A stretch of 17,351 bases of DNA from contig JAPHTL010000252.1 of NCBI GenBank assembly GCA_026193355.1, forward strand, positions 1-17,351, read 5' to 3'. A model generated the notes under the pieces. The model saw only the letters and a list, made by a program, of their open reading frames with translations, did not search any database and was not told the DNA's origin. Shown here piece by piece: positions 12,896 to 17,351 of this stretch. Source of the DNA: Rhodospirillales bacterium. Lineage in GTDB: Bacteria > Pseudomonadota > Alphaproteobacteria > Rhodospirillales > JAPHTL01. Position 1 is the first letter of the stretch. The number at the start of each line of letters is the position of its first letter. The translations under genes were made by a program, and so were the position numbers.

Positions 12896-15064
12896 CTACG
12901 ATGCGGTCTTGTCCTGTCCAGCTTCGTCTTGCAAGGCGATCGCCTCGTTTAGCGCGTTCATCAGATTATTGATCTGAACAGGCTTTGTCAGGTAGTGGAA
13001 GAAGTCCGCTTTCCTGCCCTTCTCGATGTCGTGGGGCATGGCGTTGGCGCTAAGCGCGATAACGGGTATAAGCCGGGTCGCCTTGTTGGCCTTCAGGTGT
13101 TTGAGCGCCTCGTAACCATCCATGCCGGGCAGGTTGATATCCATGATGATCACTTCCGGCAGTCTTGCCTCGGCAAGTTCCAGCCCGAGTTCCGCCGTAT
13201 GGGCGGAGATCATGGTCAGGTTGGGAATATGATCGACGATTTTTTCCATCAGGTTCAGGTTGGCCGGATTGTCCTCGACGTATAGCAGCGTGTGCTGCCC
13301 ATCCGTAAGGGGCGTAATTCCCCCGTCGTCTGTGTATATTTCCGCGTGATCCTCCATTTTGCCCAGTACGGCAACCGGGAACTCGACCCAGAAAGTGCTG
13401 CCGTCCCCGACCTTGCTCTCGAAGCCGATCTTTCCATTCATCGCCTCCACAAGTTCCCTGGCGATGGTCAGCCCGATTCCTGTGCCTTCAATGTCGGTTG
13501 ATTCTGCCCCAAGACGATTGAATGGCATGAATACGGAATCGTGGTGCTTTTCGGAAATCCCATTTCCCGTATCCGAAACGGACAGGCGATAAAGGCCGTT
13601 CGCCACGTTTGCAGCGATGGTTATCTGTCCTGAATCCCTGTTGTACTTCACCGCATTGGTCAGGAAGTTCAGGAGGATTTGTTTAAATCGCGTCTGGTCC
13701 ACCCTGATCCGGGCAGTCCCCTTTCCAGCGTACCTGTCCTTGATGAGAATCCGTCTTTTGCTCGCCATCGAGTCGATAAGATTCAGGCATTCCTCTATGA
13801 CCGGCCCGGGATCGACATCGTCAATCTCCAGGGAAATCTTCCCGGATTCAATTCGGGCGAGGTCGAGGACCTGATTGATCAATTCAAGAAGGTGGTTTCC
13901 GCCCGTGATGATGTGCCCGACATTCTGTTTCTGCACCGGGGCCAGAGGATGACGGGGGTCGTATTCAAGCAACTGCGCAAACCCGAGGATGGCGTTCATC
14001 GGGGTGCGAAGTTCATGGCTCATCGAGGACAGGAAATCTGATTTCGCCTGGTTCGCCCGTTCTGCCGTTTCGCGCGCCTTTTCCAGTTCGGCCAAAGTGC
14101 GCCTTTGTTCTGTCATATCCGTGACAAAGGCGAAGGCTGAAACCGGTCTTCCGTCATCCCCCCAGACGGTCGTCGCATTAAAGAATGCCGGAACATCCCG
14201 ACCGTCCTTTGCCTTCAGGACAATATTGTAACTTCTGTGGTCGACCTCGGATATTAGGGCGGTCTGCGTCCGGAAGATTTGCGCGTTTTCCTCATCGCAG
14301 AAGTCGGTCGGCTTCTTGCCGAGCATTTCTTCGACGGTGTAGCCGAGCATTTTGCACAGGGCGTCGTTGACCTCAATTGTCTCCTTCGTGTTCGGGTCGA
14401 TCAGCCAGTACCCTTCCATTGTCGTTTGCACAATCCGGCGAAACTTCCTCTCGCTTTCAATAGCCTTGCTGGCCAGATTTTCCGCTTCCAGCTTGGCTTT
14501 CTTGAGCAATTTTTTGGATCGTTCCCGCATGCGGATGGCGACAACCCCGCTCCACGCCATCAGGATTCCGGATGCGGCAAGCGTTACAAGGTGCAGGAAA
14601 ACGTATTTGACCGGTACAATGTCGGATGGGGGGATATTGGCGGTTGTTTCCAGCGCGACCAGCACAGCCAGCGAAGCGAGGATCGTTCCGCCTCCGGCGA
14701 GGATCAGCCTCACGCTGCCGAATGCGCTGGTCAGTGCAAGGTTGGCGAGGTTCGCGGGAAGGATAAAGGAATGCAGACCGCCGGTAAAATAGGCGATAAC
14801 TGTTATGCAGGCGCTCCCGACTACACTTGTCAGCAGCACGGCGGCGCTGATTTTTCCAGTTAGCCTGAGTGCGAAAATGCCGAGTAGGGGCGCCAGCATG
14901 CAGCCCAAAAGGGCGGCTACTTCAGGAGGGGGCGCGCTCTTTCGAATGAGCAAATACGGTGTGATGACGATGAGGACGAGGGCGCTGATGATAAGAAGTG
15001 TCCGGATCACGCCTGCCTGACGCGCCCTCAGTCGCGCATCAGCGTTGCTCCCCTGCGGGATCAT
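12896..15064 (-). CDS. Membrane PAS hybrid histidine kinase with C-terminal receiver
   Basis: A 722-residue inner-membrane hybrid kinase. Five or six membrane segments (about residues 20-177) form a sensor region containing FTGGLHS. A short coiled linker leads to a PAS domain (about 207-320), then HisKA with His350 in SSMSHELRTPMNAILGF. The HATPase has N-box Asn470, G1 DTGNGI (498-503) and G2 GTGIGL, all intact. A receiver follows (about 592-712) with Asp642 in IIMDINLPGMDG and Lys694 in LTKP. There is no Hpt or output domain, so phosphate must pass to another protein. The frame extends to an ATG at 15229, but that segment has no ribosome-binding site and poor coding character, so I prefer 15064 (a GTG at 15088 is also possible). 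Confidence 0.88.
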   Translation of the reverse strand: MIPQGSNADARLRARQAGVIRTLLIISALVLIVITPYLLIRKSAPPPEVAALLGCMLAPLLGIFALRLTGKISAAVLLTSVVGSACITVIAYFTGGLHSFILPANLANLALTSAFGSVRLILAGGGTILASLAVLVALETTANIPPSDIVPVKYVFLHLVTLAASGILMAWSGVVAIRMRERSKKLLKKAKLEAENLASKAIESERKFRRIVQTTMEGYWLIDPNTKETIEVNDALCKMLGYTVEEMLGKKPTDFCDEENAQIFRTQTALISEVDHRSYNIVLKAKDGRDVPAFFNATTVWGDDGRPVSAFAFVTDMTEQRRTLAELEKARETAERANQAKSDFLSSMSHELRTPMNAILGFAQLLEYDPRHPLAPVQKQNVGHIITGGNHLLELINQVLDLARIESGKISLEIDDVDPGPVIEECLNLIDSMASKRRILIKDRYAGKGTARIRVDQTRFKQILLNFLTNAVKYNRDSGQITIAANVANGLYRLSVSDTGNGISEKHHDSVFMPFNRLGAESTDIEGTGIGLTIARELVEAMNGKIGFESKVGDGSTFWVEFPVAVLGKMEDHAEIYTDDGGITPLTDGQHTLLYVEDNPANLNLMEKIVDHIPNLTMISAHTAELGLELAEARLPEVIIMDINLPGMDGYEALKHLKANKATRLIPVIALSANAMPHDIEKGRKADFFHYLTKPVQINNLMNALNEAIALQDEAGQDKTAS

Positions 15065-15264
15065 AAAATTGACGAAGGCATCAAGCACTTGGCATGTCCC
15101 CGATTCTTGCCTGGGGTTCTTGCTCCGCAGGCATTCATTATCATGGCCTAATACAATAAGAGTGTCATTTTTGGCAACGAACAGTGCAGATAGCAGCTTC
15201 CTCATCCGCATTGTGGAAAAACACCCCATTTTTAGCGATCATTTCTGGACCCCTTTGACAAGTG

Positions 15265-15280
15265 CGGGGAATATTCCCCG
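15265..15280. promoter_or_regulatory. Perfect 16-bp palindrome upstream of glcB
   Basis: CGGGGAATATTCCCCG is a perfect palindrome located 49 nt before the glcB start. A TTGACA hexamer at 15255-15260 is only 4 bp away, where a -35 could be, though I see no good -10 at standard spacing. The site could bind a dimeric regulator of malate synthase, of the divergent hybrid kinase, or both. Confidence 0.45.
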
Positions 15281-15328
15281 GATGGCTTGAAGGCCGAACG
15301 GAATTCACTCTCCGATGGGACGAAAACA

Positions 15329-17351
15329 ATGACGGATCGCATCACAAAGGGCGGCCTGCAGGTCGCCGTTGCCCTCCACGACCTTATTGCTGACGAGGTT
15401 GCTCCCGGAACCGGGGTTGCGCCGGACGCTTTCTGGGCGGGTCTTGAAACGATCATCAATGATCTTGGCCCCAGAAACAGGGATCTTCTTCGGAAACGCG
15501 ATGACATTCAGGCGCAAATCGATGAATGGCACAAGGCGCGTAGAGGGCAGACGCACGACGCGGCGGCCTATAAGCAGTTCCTTCAGGAAATCGGGTACCT
15601 GCTGCCGGAAGGCGGCGATTTCGCGGTGGGCACCTCCAACGTCGATCCAGAGATTGCCTCTGTGGCGGGCCCGCAGCTGGTGGTGCCGGTGATGAACGCC
15701 CGCTATGCCCTGAACGCAGCCAATGCGCGCTGGGGCAGCCTGTACGATGCTCTCTATGGAACGGATGTGATTGCCGAAGACGACGGCTGCGAAAAAGGAA
15801 AAGGGTACAACCCTGCCCGTGGCGCGAAGGTGATTGCGGCGGCCCGCGATTTTCTTGATCAGGCGGCACCGCTCGCCTCGGGCAGCCACAAGGACGCGGT
15901 TGGCTATTCCCTGAAAGATACGGACGGGCGTAAAAACCTTGCCGTGACGTTGGCCGATGGAACCGAAACCGGTCTCGCCGATGCAACGAAGTTCGTCGGC
16001 TACATCGGTAGTGACGCGCCAACCTCCATCCTGTTGGTCAATAACGGCCTGCACGCCGAAATCCAGATCGACAAGACCCATCCGATTGGCAAGGACGACC
16101 CCGCGGGCGTCAAGGACGTTGTCATCGAATCGGCCCTGACCACCATTCAGGATTGCGAAGATTCAGTGGCCGCGGTCGATGCCGAGGACAAGGTCGTCGT
16201 CTACCGCAACTGGCTGGGCCTGATGAAGGGCGACCTGACGGAAACCTTCGAAAAGGGCGGCAAGACCGTCACGCGCCGAATGGAGCCGGATCGTGAATAT
16301 ACAGCGCCCGATGGCGGCACGCTGACCCTGCACGGGCGGAGCCTGATGTTGGTGCGCAACGTCGGTCACCTGATGACGACGGATGCGGTCCTCGACAAAA
16401 ACGGTGACGAGATTCCCGAAGGCATCCTCGATGCGATGGTCACAACCTTCGCCGCCATCCACGATATCAAGGGTATGGGCGGCCTTCGAAACAGCCGCAC
16501 AGGTAGCGTCTATATCGTGAAGCCGAAGATGCACGGACCCGAGGAGGTCGCCTTCGCCAACGAATTGTTCAATCGTGTCGAGGACGCGCTCGGCCTGCCG
16601 CGCAACACGATGAAGATCGGCGTGATGGACGAGGAGCGTCGCACAACCGTCAACCTGAAGGAATGCATCCGCGCCGTTGCCGAACGGATCGTCTTCATCA
16701 ACACCGGGTTCCTCGATCGCACCGGCGACGAGATCCACACCAGCATGGAAGCCGGACCGGTGATCCGCAAGGACGCCATCAAGGGTGAGCCATGGATTGC
16801 CGCTTATGAGGACTGGAACGTGGACGTTGGTCTTGAATCCGGCCTTCCGGGGCATGGGCAGATCGGCAAGGGCATGTGGCCGAAACCGGACATGATGGGT
16901 GAAATGATGGCGGTCAAGAGTGGCCATCCGATGGCAGGCGCCAATTGCGCCTGGGTGCCGTCGCCCACTGCTGCGACCCTGCACGCCACCCATTATCATC
17001 AGACGGATGTGAAAGCGCGGCAGGAAGAACTGGCTTCGCGCGGTCGCGCCAGCCTGGATGACATCCTGACTATTCCCTTGCTGAAGGGGGAGAACCTTTC
17101 GTCGGATGATGTGCAGAAGGAACTGGATAACAACGCCCAGGGCATCCTCGGTTACGTGGTGCGCTGGATTGATCAGGGCGTCGGTTGTTCCAAAGTGCCC
17201 GACATCAACGATGTTGGCCTGATGGAAGATCGCGCTACCCTTCGTATCTCCAGCCAGCATATCGCCAACTGGCTGCATCACGGCATTTGCACGGAAGAGC
17301 AAGTGATGGAAACCATGAAACGCATGGCCGCCGTCGTGGACCGCCAGAACG
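15329..17351 (+). CDS. glcB: Malate synthase G (3' end beyond window)
   Basis: The first 674 residues of malate synthase G, a cytosolic enzyme that condenses glyoxylate with acetyl-CoA to give malate. It is used for growth on acetate, glycolate or other C2 sources. It opens with the family N-terminus [13 protein letters not shown]. Recognisable sites are VRNVGHLMT with Arg343, [11 protein letters not shown], the [10 protein letters not shown] and [20 protein letters not shown] signatures, and GQIGKGMW. Cys620 in GCSKVPD is followed 14 residues later by Asp634 in [10 protein letters not shown], matching the catalytic aspartate spacing of the E. coli enzyme. The family is about 720-730 residues, so roughly 50 are missing past the window edge. 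The frame is intact. The ribosome-binding site is weak (GGGA). Confidence 0.97.
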   Translation, partial: MTDRITKGGLQVAVALHDLIADEVAPGTGVAPDAFWAGLETIINDLGPRNRDLLRKRDDIQAQIDEWHKARRGQTHDAAAYKQFLQEIGYLLPEGGDFAVGTSNVDPEIASVAGPQLVVPVMNARYALNAANARWGSLYDALYGTDVIAEDDGCEKGKGYNPARGAKVIAAARDFLDQAAPLASGSHKDAVGYSLKDTDGRKNLAVTLADGTETGLADATKFVGYIGSDAPTSILLVNNGLHAEIQIDKTHPIGKDDPAGVKDVVIESALTTIQDCEDSVAAVDAEDKVVVYRNWLGLMKGDLTETFEKGGKTVTRRMEPDREYTAPDGGTLTLHGRSLMLVRNVGHLMTTDAVLDKNGDEIPEGILDAMVTTFAAIHDIKGMGGLRNSRTGSVYIVKPKMHGPEEVAFANELFNRVEDALGLPRNTMKIGVMDEERRTTVNLKECIRAVAERIVFINTGFLDRTGDEIHTSMEAGPVIRKDAIKGEPWIAAYEDWNVDVGLESGLPGHGQIGKGMWPKPDMMGEMMAVKSGHPMAGANCAWVPSPTAATLHATHYHQTDVKARQEELASRGRASLDDILTIPLLKGENLSSDDVQKELDNNAQGILGYVVRWIDQGVGCSKVPDINDVGLMEDRATLRISSQHIANWLHHGICTEEQVMETMKRMAAVVDRQN

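Noticed and set aside
16163..17302. A 379-codon minus-strand open frame within glcB
   Set aside because: It is antisense to unmistakable malate synthase G motifs; the long frame is a by-product of GC-biased third codon positions. The same holds for the 258-codon frame at 15305-16081.

Overview
The window looks like ordinary chromosomal sequence from a GC-rich, free-living alphaproteobacterium, most likely a Rhodospirillales-type organism. That placement is an inference from protein style: a TRAP carboxylate transporter, a PilZ/GAF kinase, a G-type malate synthase and an alphaproteobacterial HIT protein. No rRNA or marker gene confirms it. I see no phage, insertion sequence, CRISPR array or tRNA.

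Left part (1-6243) is a two-armed catabolic locus. On the minus strand are a TRAP transporter (dctP, dctQ, dctM) and a MarR-like winged-helix regulator. Divergent from it, on the plus strand, is a tightly overlapping pxpB-pxpC-pxpA operon for ATP-dependent 5-oxoprolinase. The intergenic region between the arms carries a perfect 19-bp palindrome inside three helically phased direct repeats, a good candidate operator for both arms. The simplest reading is uptake of 5-oxoproline (or a close relative) and its hydrolysis to glutamate; the substrate is not proven.

Middle part (6244-9000) is a set of single genes: a short, core-only MetE/MesD-like methionine synthase (minus), a small lysine-rich charged protein (minus), a cold-shock protein with a clear terminator and a long leader (minus), and a HIT-family hydrolase (plus) behind an AT-rich upstream region.

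Right-middle part (9001-15328) is a signalling cluster. It holds a PilZ-GAF-histidine kinase without receiver (minus), a LysR regulator (minus), a small exported CxxC protein divergent from LysR (plus), a 71-residue cysteine-containing small protein followed by a stand-alone CheW (plus), and a membrane PAS hybrid histidine kinase with receiver (minus). The two kinases have closely similar HisKA regions and may form a phosphorelay.

Right end (15329-17351) is the first 674 codons of malate synthase G (glcB), cut by the window edge. A perfect 16-bp palindrome lies in its upstream region. No gene cluster here is clearly a new system. The most promising points are the TRAP/pxp divergent control region, the MesD-like enzyme with no visible MesX partner, the PilZ-linked kinase with an altered ATP-binding box and a nine-G tract before its start, and the small cysteine proteins beside LysR and CheW.
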